This document shows, one piece after another, positions 1-7,579 of a stretch of DNA of 7,579 nt. The position numbers were made by a program, and so were the translations under genes. The DNA is from Planctomycetota bacterium (GTDB lineage Bacteria > Planctomycetota > UBA1135 > GCA-002686595), in the NCBI GenBank assembly GCA_021776885.1, contig JAJFFA010000506.1, forward strand, positions 1 through 7,579, written 5' to 3'. Every line of letters begins with the position of its first letter. Positions within the stretch are counted from its first letter, which is position 1. The notes below the pieces were generated by a model. The model did no database searches. It was not told where the DNA came from and worked only from the letters and a program-made list of their open reading frames with translations.

Positions 1-432
1 CAAAGGGGTGCTGCTTGCTGTCGAGCCCCTGCCCGAGCCGTCCGGCCAGCGCGTCTGGATCGCTCTGCAGTAGCGTCGCGAGCGATTGCACGGGCACCTC
101 CGTCCCGAGCGCACCCTGCGAAGAGAGTTCCGCATCGAAGCGCCCGTCGACGAACACGAACAGCGAGCAGGCGTAGACCGGGAAGCAGTGCGCCTCGATT
201 GCCGCGCGCGGAATTGGGGCGTGATCAGGAGTGGCGAGCGAGAACGCGGTGCGCGCGACAGGTGCGACGTTGGTGTAGCGCCATTCCTCTCGCTTCGTGG
301 TCGGCACGCCCGACTCGGCGAACGCACCCGCGGCATCCGCGCGCTGCTGCGCGAGCCACGCGGGATCCGAACCTCTCCGCCGCTCCGTAAGCGCTGCGTG
401 CTCGGCGAGGAGGTATTCGGTGGATTCGGAGC

Positions 433-436
<4 letters not shown>
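1..436 (-). CDS. sufD: SufD, Fe-S cluster assembly scaffold subunit (N-terminal part, runs off the window)
   Basis: This is the first 145 codons of an ORF that stays open to base 1, so the C-terminal beta-helix core is not visible. The protein starts MSSESTEYLLAEH and carries the family signature PTTKREEWRYTNV at residues 45-57, the conserved N-terminal motif of SufD. The ATG at 436-434 overlaps the sufC stop TGA (435-433) in an ATGA arrangement, and a GGGAAG stretch lies 6 bases upstream, so start choice and translational coupling are clear. In characterised systems SufD pairs with SufB, binds SufC, and helps with iron acquisition and cluster assembly on the SufBC2D complex in the cytoplasm. 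Its codon use is less GC-biased than that of the right-hand genes: by hand count, 29 of 145 codons end in A or T. The identification is firm from the motif plus operon position; integrity of the rest of the gene cannot be judged. Confidence 0.93.
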
Positions 437-1200
<764 letters not shown>

Positions 1201-1248
1201 CTCGTGTTCCGTTCTCTCTCTTCGGGCTCTTGCTTCGCGGCCCGGGTG

Positions 1249-2696
<1,448 letters not shown>

Positions 2697-2697
<1 letters not shown>

Positions 2698-3146
2698 CAG
2701 GAAGCGTTCCGGTGGGTCGTGGGTTCGACGAGCTCGGCGAGGCTGACGCCGTCGAGGGCCCGTCGCACGATGGAGTCGAGGCGTTGCAGCGGCGTGCGCA
2801 CCGGGCAGTGCGACTCGTGGCTGCAGGTTCGGTCGGTGAGCAGCGGGCTGCACTCGGTCACGGCGATCTCACCCTCGAGGGCCGTCACGATGGACGCCAG
2901 GCTGATCTCGGTCGCCGGGCGCGCCAGGTGGTAGCCCCCGTGGGAGCCGCGCTGCGAGGTGAGGATCCCGGCCCGGGTCAGGTGCTTGAGGATCTTGCTG
3001 ACCATCGGCGCTGGCAGCTCGGCCAGCTGGGCCAGGTCCCGGGCGCTGCGCGGCATGCCGTTCCCGGTTCCGGGAGCCGAGTCGGGCTCCAGGAAATAGG
3101 AAAGCAGGACGATGCCGTAGTCGGCTTGTTTGGAGAGGCGCAGCAT
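2697..3146 (-). CDS. Rrf2-family transcriptional regulator of the suf operon (SUF-type Fe-S regulator)
   Basis: A 149-residue protein starting MLRLSKQADYGIVLLSYF, the usual opening of Rrf2 winged-helix regulators. The helix-turn-helix covers about residues 33-60 (ARDLAQLAELPAPMVSKILKHLTRAGIL), followed by the wing SQRGSHGGYHLAR (64-76). Three cysteines, C99, C108 and C114, sit where this family binds a [2Fe-2S] cluster. The spacing is C-x8-C-x5-C with Arg at +3 after the last Cys. E. coli IscR instead has C-x5-C-x5-C followed by a His ligand at +3, so this fits the SUF-specific Rrf2 branch better than IscR itself. As first gene of the operon it probably senses cluster status and represses itself and sufBCD; an inverted repeat upstream (3205-3229) is the likely binding site. 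The stop overlaps the sufB start by one base. There is no clear Shine-Dalgarno sequence before its ATG. Family assignment is firm; cluster binding and target are inferred. Confidence 0.93.
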
Positions 3147-3204
3147 GGGTCGTGGGGTCCGTGGGGCGCCCAGGAGGCCCCTCGCGGGGGGTCTGGCAGC
3201 GCCG

Positions 3205-3229
3205 ATACTGGACTCGAGCGGTCCTATAT
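3205..3229 (-). promoter_or_regulatory. Putative Rrf2/IscR-type operator of the suf operon
   Basis: The 25 bases form an inverted repeat: ATA, two bases, GGAC, seven bases, GTCC, two bases, TAT. All seven specified bases in each half-site pair symmetrically. The E. coli IscR type-1 motif is also 25 bp, with ATA and TAT at the ends and GAC/GTC at the same inner positions, so layout and key bases agree. The bases next to the ends and the centre differ from the E. coli consensus. The site lies 59 bp upstream of the Rrf2 start codon and overlaps a leftward -10 candidate, the position expected for autorepression. Binding is inferred from sequence alone. Confidence 0.65.
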
Positions 3230-3231
3230 TA
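3226..3231 (-). promoter_or_regulatory. Candidate -10 box of the suf operon promoter
   Basis: Read on the - strand this is TAATAT, 4 of 6 matches to TATAAT, inside an otherwise GC-rich stretch. TATAGG three bases further on is an equal alternative. No good -35 box lies 16-18 bp upstream. Transcription would begin near 3219, inside the inverted repeat, giving a leader of about 73 nt before the regulator's ATG. A protein bound at 3205-3229 would block polymerase directly. Confidence 0.4.
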
Positions 3232-3444
3232 CGCCCGCCTCCGCCGCGTGCACCCTCCCGTTGACGTGAGCTTCCGCGAGATATCGTAAGGTGCTACATG
3301 GCAAGAGCTTGCAGTGCTCAGAGCTCGAATCAATTTCGTCCAGGACCCGGCGCCGGCCAGGGGAGCGCCGGGGCACCTGTAGGGCCGAGGCTCCCGGCAC
3401 CCTAGGGTGGTCGACGCCCATCCCCGCGACCCCACCCTGCGACC

Positions 3445-4773
3445 ATGTTGATCCCCCTGCTGTCCCCCTGGCTCGCCTTCGGACTGCCCCTGGCCACGCT
3501 CCAGGGGCCGGGGGCCCCGATCGTCGCCGAGCCCACGCGCTACGGCGCCACCGTCGACAGCGCCGGGGACCTCGACCTGGACGGCTCGAGCGACATCCTC
3601 GTCGGCGCCTGGTGGCACCACCCCGACGCCGGCAGCCACGGCAGCGTCAGCGCCTGGTCCGGCCGCAGCGGCAAGGTGCTGTTCGAGGTCTTCGGCGAGA
3701 CCGAGGGCGGCCTCTTCGGTCTGGCCCTGGGCGGAGCCGGGGACACGAACTCGGATGGCGCCGCGGACTTCGTGGTCGGCGCCCCCTTCGCGGCGGACAA
3801 GCGCGGCGTGCGCGGCCGGGTACGGCTCTTCTCGGGCCGCGGCGGGAGCGTCCTGCACGACCTGCTGGGTGAGGAAGAGGGCGAGCGCTTCGGCTGGGCG
3901 GCGCGCGGCGCCGGGGACGTCAACCAGGACGGGTTCGACGACTTCGTCGTGGGGGCGCCCATGGGCAAGGCCAAGCGCGGCGACGAGCGTCCTGGCGTGG
4001 TGCGCGTCTACTCCGGCAAGAACGCGAAGCTCCTGCACACCTGGTACGGCGCCGCCGACGGCGACGTGTTCGGGCACACGGTGGACGGGGCGGGGGACGT
4101 GGATGGCGACGGTTCGGACGACCTCCTCGTGGGGGCCTTCGGTGGGGGCTACGTGCGGGTCTACTCGGGGCGCAAGGGCGAGGTGCTGCACACCTTCGAG
4201 CCTGCGCGGCCGAACAGCGGCTTCGGCTGGATCGCGCGCAGCGCCGGGGACACGATCCAGGACGGGGTCTCCGACCTGATCGTCGGCGTGCCCTGGGGCG
4301 AGCCCCTCGCGGCTCGGGTCTACTCGGGCAAGAAGGGCGAGCCGCTGCTCTCCTTCGATCGCTCCGAGGCGCCCGATGACGAGGGCTGGAGCTTCGGCAT
4401 GGCCGTCGATGGCGCCGGCGACGTCAACGGAGACGGCTTCGCGGACCTGATCGTCGGCGACCCGGGCTTTCCGGGGGTCCTGGCCGAGCTCGATGGCCGC
4501 CCCCTGAGCCCCTTCCAGCAGCGCGTGCGCGCGAAGCTGGCCCGAGCGGGTCGAGCGCGGGTCTTCTCGGGCCACGACGGCGAGCTCTTGCACGAGTTCG
4601 AGGGCTCCGCCCCGGACGACTGGTTCGGCGTGTCGGTCGCCGCGGCGGGCGACGTGAACCAGGACGGCAGCGGCGACGTGGTCATCGGCGCCGGGCGCGA
4701 CGCCGACTACCAGGCGCGGGTCTTCTCCGGACTCGACGGCAAGCTGCTCCTCACCCTGAGCCTGGGAGAGTAG
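3445..4773 (+). CDS. Secreted seven-bladed FG-GAP (integrin-alpha-like) beta-propeller protein
   Basis: A 442-residue protein with a hydrophobic N-terminus (about residues 1-20, MLIPLLSPWLAFGLPLATLQ), probably a signal peptide though it lacks the usual Lys/Arg. Seven FG-GAP units follow, starting near residues 33, 91, 149, 209, 260, 317 and 394. Each has the form FG....GAGD.N.DG..D..VGAP. Calcium-type loops D-x-[DN]-x-D-G-x2-D are at 42-50, 100-108, 158-166, 218-226, 269-277, 326-334 and 403-411; the fifth (DTIQDGVSD) has Ile at the third ligand position. Each unit is followed by a linker of the type V[YF]SGxxGxLL, the last at 426-435. Seven units suggest one complete propeller exported to the periplasm or cell surface. 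A segment of about 20 extra residues precedes the last blade. The ATG at 3445 is the only start after an in-frame TAG at 3403, and no Shine-Dalgarno is visible. It probably shares a transcript with the next gene, 12 bp away. Ligand and function are unknown. Confidence 0.88.
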   Translation: MLIPLLSPWLAFGLPLATLQGPGAPIVAEPTRYGATVDSAGDLDLDGSSDILVGAWWHHPDAGSHGSVSAWSGRSGKVLFEVFGETEGGLFGLALGGAGDTNSDGAADFVVGAPFAADKRGVRGRVRLFSGRGGSVLHDLLGEEEGERFGWAARGAGDVNQDGFDDFVVGAPMGKAKRGDERPGVVRVYSGKNAKLLHTWYGAADGDVFGHTVDGAGDVDGDGSDDLLVGAFGGGYVRVYSGRKGEVLHTFEPARPNSGFGWIARSAGDTIQDGVSDLIVGVPWGEPLAARVYSGKKGEPLLSFDRSEAPDDEGWSFGMAVDGAGDVNGDGFADLIVGDPGFPGVLAELDGRPLSPFQQRVRAKLARAGRARVFSGHDGELLHEFEGSAPDDWFGVSVAAAGDVNQDGSGDVVIGAGRDADYQARVFSGLDGKLLLTLSLGE

Positions 4774-4785
4774 CCTGCGGCGGCC

Positions 4786-6420
4786 ATGTCGCGCCCTCCG
4801 TCCGATTCGCCCGAGCCGCCGGATCCGTCTGATTCGCCCGAGCCGCCCGAGCCAGAGCAGCGCCGCCTGCGCCCCCTGATTTGGCTCCTGGCCCTGGGGC
4901 CCTTCGCCGTCCTGGTGCAGCGCTTCAGCTTCGTCTGTGACGACGCCTGGATCAGCTTCCGCTACGCGCGCAACGTGGCCCGCGGGCTGGGTCCGATCTA
5001 CAACCCGGGCGAGGCCCCGGTCGAGGGCTACTCCGAGCCCCTGTGGGTCGCGCTCATGGCCGCGGTCGAGGGCCTCGGAGCCGACCCCGCCTTCTGGTCC
5101 CGGGCCCTGTCCATCGGCGCCGCCGCGCTGCTGGTCGCGCTGGCCCTGGTCGCGATCGAGGTCCTCACCCGACCCCGGCCGGCGGCCTTCGCCGCCGGGG
5201 CCCTGCTCCTGGGCTGCAGCCCCTCCTTGTCGGTCTGGGCGACCGGCGGCATGGCCACGGCGCCCTTCGCCTGCGCGGCCTTCGCGCTCTTCGCTTCCTT
5301 CTATCTATGGAAGGGGCCCTGCACTCCGCTGGCGGTGCTCAGCGCCTGCCTGCTCGTGCTCCTGCGGGCGGACGGCGCCTACTGGGTCGCCGCCCTCTGC
5401 GGGCCCGCCCTCGTCGCCGGCTGGTTCGGCCCACGCGCGATCCTGCGCAGCGCGGCGATCGCCAGCGGGGTCTCCGCCCTGGTCTTCGGCGCCCACGTGG
5501 CCTGGCGCCTGGCCTACTACGGCGACTGGCTGCCGAACACCGCCCGCGCCAAGCTGGGCTTCTCGCCGCGCGCCTTCGAGCGCGGTGGCGAGTACGTGGC
5601 CCACTACTTCCTGACCTTCCCGGGCCTGGCCCTGGCCCTGATCCTCGCGGGTCTCCTCACCCGCGCCTCCGTGCGCCGTGCCCCGGGCCCCGGGCGGCGT
5701 GGGAGCTGGCGCCTGGCGGCCTGGAGTGTCGTCAGCGCGACCCTGGCCTACGCCGTGGTCGTGGGGGGCGACTTCATGTGCTTCGGTCGTTTCCTGGTGC
5801 CGGCACTGCCCTTCCTCGCACTCCTGCTGGCCGACGCCGCGGCGAGTGTGGAGCGCGCCCTCGAGCGCCGCGGCACGCGGCTCGCCGGGGGCATGGCCCT
5901 GGCCCTGGGCCTCGCCTGCGCCGTTCCCGCGGCGCTGCCCGCCTTCGGCCTCCACCCCGTGCCGCGTTCGCTGCGGGCGCAGTTTCAGTTCCGCTGGAAC
6001 GCCGACGCCTTCCTCTCGGAGCGCGCCCAGTGGGAGCGCATGGTCGGCCAGGCACGGGAGTGGGCCGACCTGGGCCGTGCCCTGAAGCGCCATTCGAGCC
6101 CGGGCGACAGCCTGGTCTTCGGTGCCGTGGGCGCGGTCGGCTACTTCTCGGAGCTCTTCATCCACGACAAGAACGGGCTGGTGACCCGCGAGGTCGCCCT
6201 GCGCGAGCCCCTCGAAGGGCGAAATTCTCCGGGCCACGACAAGACCGTGCCACCGACCTTCTTCCTCAAGTACCGGCCCACCTACCTGGATGCGTGCATC
6301 TATCCCATGGATCGGCGCCGCTATCCCCTGGCGTCGTACTGGCGTGGCCCGCTCGAGACCGAGGCCCGCAGCGAGGCCCTCGGCCTGCCCCTGGGCTTGT
6401 ATGTGATCCCCGGCGAGTGA
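4786..6420 (+). CDS. Polytopic GT-C-type glycosyltransferase (AftB/GT39-like membrane protein)
   Basis: A 544-residue inner-membrane protein with about 10-11 hydrophobic segments, near 30-48, 106-126, 132-150, 156-174, 181-195, 199-214, 220-240, 275-292, 312-328, 333-352 and 368-388. A soluble C-terminal domain of about 150 residues follows. After the first membrane segment it has DDAWISFRYARNVARGLGPIYNPGE (52-76) and VEGYSEPLW (79-87). Later come YYGDWLPNTARAKLG (244-258) and GGDFMCFGRFLVPALP (327-342). These motifs characterise bacterial GT-C proteins related to arabinofuranosyltransferase AftB and GT39-type enzymes. The paired acids D52-D53 in the first external loop are the likely catalytic or metal-binding site. 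Such enzymes transfer sugars from polyprenyl-phosphate donors on the periplasmic face; donor and acceptor here are unknown. The N-terminus is a cytosolic Pro/Glu/Asp/Ser tail containing a short duplication. The ATG lies 12 bp after the propeller gene's stop, so an operon is likely. Confidence 0.78.
   Translation: MSRPPSDSPEPPDPSDSPEPPEPEQRRLRPLIWLLALGPFAVLVQRFSFVCDDAWISFRYARNVARGLGPIYNPGEAPVEGYSEPLWVALMAAVEGLGADPAFWSRALSIGAAALLVALALVAIEVLTRPRPAAFAAGALLLGCSPSLSVWATGGMATAPFACAAFALFASFYLWKGPCTPLAVLSACLLVLLRADGAYWVAALCGPALVAGWFGPRAILRSAAIASGVSALVFGAHVAWRLAYYGDWLPNTARAKLGFSPRAFERGGEYVAHYFLTFPGLALALILAGLLTRASVRRAPGPGRRGSWRLAAWSVVSATLAYAVVVGGDFMCFGRFLVPALPFLALLLADAAASVERALERRGTRLAGGMALALGLACAVPAALPAFGLHPVPRSLRAQFQFRWNADAFLSERAQWERMVGQAREWADLGRALKRHSSPGDSLVFGAVGAVGYFSELFIHDKNGLVTREVALREPLEGRNSPGHDKTVPPTFFLKYRPTYLDACIYPMDRRRYPLASYWRGPLETEARSEALGLPLGLYVIPGE
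4804..4847 (+). repeat. Two-copy 17-bp direct repeat in the N-terminal tail of the GT-C gene
   Basis: The 17-mer GATTCGCCCGAGCCGCC occurs at 4804-4820 and again at 4831-4847, a period of 27 bp (nine codons). It encodes the duplicated peptide DSPEPP in the tail SDSPEPPDPSDSPEPPEPE. The period keeps the reading frame, so copy-number changes by slippage would lengthen or shorten the tail without breaking the gene. Confidence 0.85.
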
Positions 6421-6438
6421 CCTCCGAGCAACCTCGGT

Positions 6439-6466
6439 TTGAAGCCTGCGGCCCACGGCCTACACT
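6439..6466 (+). promoter_or_regulatory. Candidate egtD promoter giving a leaderless transcript
   Basis: TTGAAG at 6439-6444 (4 of 6 to TTGACA) and TACACT at 6461-6466 (4 of 6 to TATAAT, all three strongest positions TA...T present) are separated by 16 bp. Seven bases lie between the -10 box and the ATG at 6474, so transcription would begin at or beside the start codon. There is no Shine-Dalgarno sequence in the 53-bp gap, which agrees with leaderless translation. Confidence 0.5.
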
Positions 6467-6473
6467 GCTCCCC

Positions 6474-7484
6474 ATGCAGGGTATCCAGGATCGCTTCTCC
6501 CTCGTTCGCGCAGACGCCGCTCGCTTCGACGACCACACCGAACTGGCCCTGGCCGTCGAGGCCGGCCTGGGGCAGGAGCCGCGCAGCCTACCTTGTCGCT
6601 TCTTCTACGACGCCGAGGGCAGCCGGCTCTTCGAGGAGATCTGCACCCTGCCCGAGTACTACCCGACCCGCGCCGAGCGCGAGGTCCTGCAGGGCCGGGC
6701 GCGCCAGCTGGCCCTGGCCTTCGCCCCCGACCACCGCGGCCCGCTGGACCTGGTCGAGCTGGGGAGCGGCAACGCGGAGAAGACCGAGGTCCTGATCCGC
6801 GCCTTCCTCGAGGCCGGGCGCGAGCTGCGCTACGTGCCCATCGACATCTGCCGCGAAGTGCTGGTCGACAGCGCCGAGCGCCTGCTCGAGGACTTCGACG
6901 AGCTGACCATCCAGGCCTTCGCCGCCGAGTACCGCGACGGCCTGGCACGCCTGGCCCAGCTGGGCGACGCCCCGCGCCTGGTGCTGTGCCTCGGCTCCAA
7001 CGTGGGCAACTTCGATCGAGTGGCGGCCGCCGAGTTCCTGGGGGCCGTTCGCCGCCACCTGCGCCCCGTCGATCGGCTGCTGCTGGGGGTCGACCTGCGC
7101 AAGGAGCGCGAGGTGCTCGAGGCGGCCTACGACGACTCCCGTGGCGTGACCGCGCGCTTCAACAAGAACGTCCTCAGGCGCATCGACCGCGAGCTCGGCG
7201 GTCAGTTCGGCGAGGACAGCTTCGACCACCAGGCGACCTGGGACGAGGAGCGCGGACGGGTCGACATGTGGCTCGTCTCCGAGCGCGACCAGACCGTGCG
7301 CGTGACCGAGCTGGAGCGCTCCTACGACTTCACCCGCGGCGAACGCATCCACACCGAGAGCTCGTACAAGTATTCCATCGAGGAGCTCGAGACCCTGGCC
7401 CAGCGCGCCGGGTTCGAGCTCCAGGAGACCTGGCTCGACGGCCTCGAGCGCTACAGTGTGAACCTGCTGCGGCCCCAGGGCTGA
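6474..7484 (+). CDS. egtD: EgtD, L-histidine N-alpha-methyltransferase (ergothioneine biosynthesis)
   Basis: A 336-residue cytoplasmic SAM-dependent methyltransferase of the Methyltransf_33 family (M. smegmatis EgtD is about 320). EgtD makes hercynine by adding three methyl groups to the alpha-amino group of histidine, the first step to ergothioneine, a thiol antioxidant. Visible motifs are LPEYYPTRAE (59-68), the SAM loop LVELGSGNAEKT (93-104), PIDIC (122-126), GSNVGNF (174-180), GVDLRKEREVLEAAYDD (205-221), GVTARFNKNVL (224-234), RVDMWL (262-267) and ERIHTESSYKYS (290-301). By motif alignment N179, Y219, E295 and S297 match the histidine-binding N166, Y206, E282 and S284 of the mycobacterial enzyme; M265 matches M252. 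This argues for histidine as substrate. The frame stays open upstream to 5043, but that part is the shadow of the GT-C gene; protein homology begins just after the ATG at 6474. No egtB or egtE is in the window. The gene may also be read through from the GT-C gene 53 bp upstream. Confidence 0.93.
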   Translation: MQGIQDRFSLVRADAARFDDHTELALAVEAGLGQEPRSLPCRFFYDAEGSRLFEEICTLPEYYPTRAEREVLQGRARQLALAFAPDHRGPLDLVELGSGNAEKTEVLIRAFLEAGRELRYVPIDICREVLVDSAERLLEDFDELTIQAFAAEYRDGLARLAQLGDAPRLVLCLGSNVGNFDRVAAAEFLGAVRRHLRPVDRLLLGVDLRKEREVLEAAYDDSRGVTARFNKNVLRRIDRELGGQFGEDSFDHQATWDEERGRVDMWLVSERDQTVRVTELERSYDFTRGERIHTESSYKYSIEELETLAQRAGFELQETWLDGLERYSVNLLRPQG

Positions 7485-7503
7485 CTCCCCCCAAGCGCGC
7501 GCC

Positions 7504-7527
7504 GCGCGCCCGAAAGACAGGGCGCGC
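7504..7527 (+). terminator. GC-rich hairpin downstream of egtD (possible terminator without U-tract)
   Basis: GCGCGCCC (7504-7511) pairs perfectly with GGGCGCGC (7520-7527) around an 8-base loop, GAAAGACA, starting 19 bp after the egtD stop. The stem can extend by two pairs beyond one mismatch. No T-run follows (C-rich sequence instead), so it is not a classical intrinsic terminator. It may slow polymerase, mark an mRNA 3' end, or reflect the very high local GC content. Confidence 0.4.
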
Positions 7528-7545
7528 CGCCCCCCAGAACAACCG

Positions 7546-7560
7546 GGCGCGTCCCGCGCC
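7546..7560 (+). other. Second GC-rich hairpin in the region after egtD
   Basis: GGCGCG (7546-7551) pairs with CGCGCC (7555-7560) around a 3-base loop TCC. The sequence near 7541-7551 (CAACCGGGCGCG) is nearly repeated at about 7565-7578, where the window ends. With the 7504-7527 hairpin this makes bases 7485-7579 a non-coding, structure-prone tract. I see no gene in it. Confidence 0.35.
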
Positions 7561-7579
7561 AGATCAACCCGGCGCGCGC

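Larger units (their letters stand above)
3147..3444. other. Divergent intergenic region between the suf operon and the FG-GAP gene
   Basis: These 298 bases separate two blocks transcribed in opposite directions. They hold a strong inverted repeat (3205-3229) with a candidate leftward -10 box, then a less GC-rich stretch at about 3261-3330. On the + strand, TTGACG at 3261-3266 resembles a -35 box, but the best following -10 candidates fit poorly: TATCGT at 3282-3287 has a 15-bp spacer and TCGTAA at 3284-3289 has a 17-bp spacer but a poor match. A rightward promoter is therefore likely but not located. Open frames crossing the region carry no recognisable protein and look like chance ORFs in GC-rich DNA. 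Confidence 0.6.

Noticed and set aside
2698..2853. Longer SufB starting at 2853
   Set aside because: The extra 52 residues are non-conserved and lie inside the regulator's coding sequence; SufB homology and the TGATG junction support 2697.
3163..3190. Possible hairpins in the suf leader, including a CCCC-GCGA-GGGG tetraloop on the - strand and a competing GGGGC/GCCCC stem
   Set aside because: Stems are only 4-5 bp in a C/G-rich stretch where such pairings arise by chance; no link to a known riboswitch or attenuator is visible.
3229..4593. 454-codon open frame on the - strand
   Set aside because: It is antisense to the FG-GAP gene and its apparent repeats mirror the propeller repeats. The forward frame has signal peptide and domain evidence; this one has none.
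5305..6456. 383-codon - strand frame over the GT-C gene
   Set aside because: Ala/Gly/Gln/His-rich antisense shadow without recognisable motifs.
5043..6473. An 813-codon frame that would make EgtD a fusion with a long N-terminal domain
   Set aside because: Bases 5043-6420 encode the GT-C protein in another frame with clear membrane segments. The upstream part of the 813-codon frame is Arg/Pro/Gly-rich shadow sequence, and EgtD homology begins at the ATG at 6474.

Overview
The window is GC-rich bacterial DNA, densely packed with genes. Three genes run on the + strand away from a four-gene block on the - strand, and the two blocks share one divergent intergenic region (3147-3444). Coding regions mostly use G/C at the third codon position, and Shine-Dalgarno sequences are weak or absent before the + strand genes. 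The FG-GAP propeller protein has repeated 'VYSG..G.LLH' linkers, and its neighbour is a large GT-C membrane protein. This style is common in high-GC Planctomycetes and some other environmental Gram-negative lineages. That placement is an inference from protein style; no rRNA or other marker gene is present.

Left block (1-3146, - strand, transcribed right to left): an Rrf2-family iron-sulfur regulator, then sufB, sufC and the first 145 codons of sufD, which runs off the window start. The genes are tightly coupled: rrf2 and sufB share one base (TGATG), sufB and sufC are 48 bp apart, and sufC and sufD overlap by four bases (ATGA). SufB, SufC and SufD form the scaffold on which [Fe-S] clusters are built. 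The regulator probably senses cluster supply and controls its own operon. A 25-bp inverted repeat at 3205-3229 has the layout of an IscR/Rrf2 type-1 operator and overlaps a candidate -10 box, which fits autoregulation.

Right block (3445-7484, + strand): a secreted protein with seven FG-GAP repeats, probably one seven-bladed beta-propeller; then, 12 bp downstream, a polytopic GT-C-type glycosyltransferase; then, 53 bp further, egtD, the histidine N-alpha-methyltransferase of ergothioneine synthesis. egtD appears to have its own promoter (6439-6466) placed so that its transcript would be leaderless. Beyond egtD lie GC-rich hairpins and the window end.

I see no mobile element, CRISPR array, tRNA, rRNA or defence system. 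The genes are recognisable families. The points that deserve a second look are the suf operator, the divergent Cys spacing of the regulator, the egtD leaderless promoter, the propeller architecture, and a mild change in codon choice towards the 3' end of the suf block.
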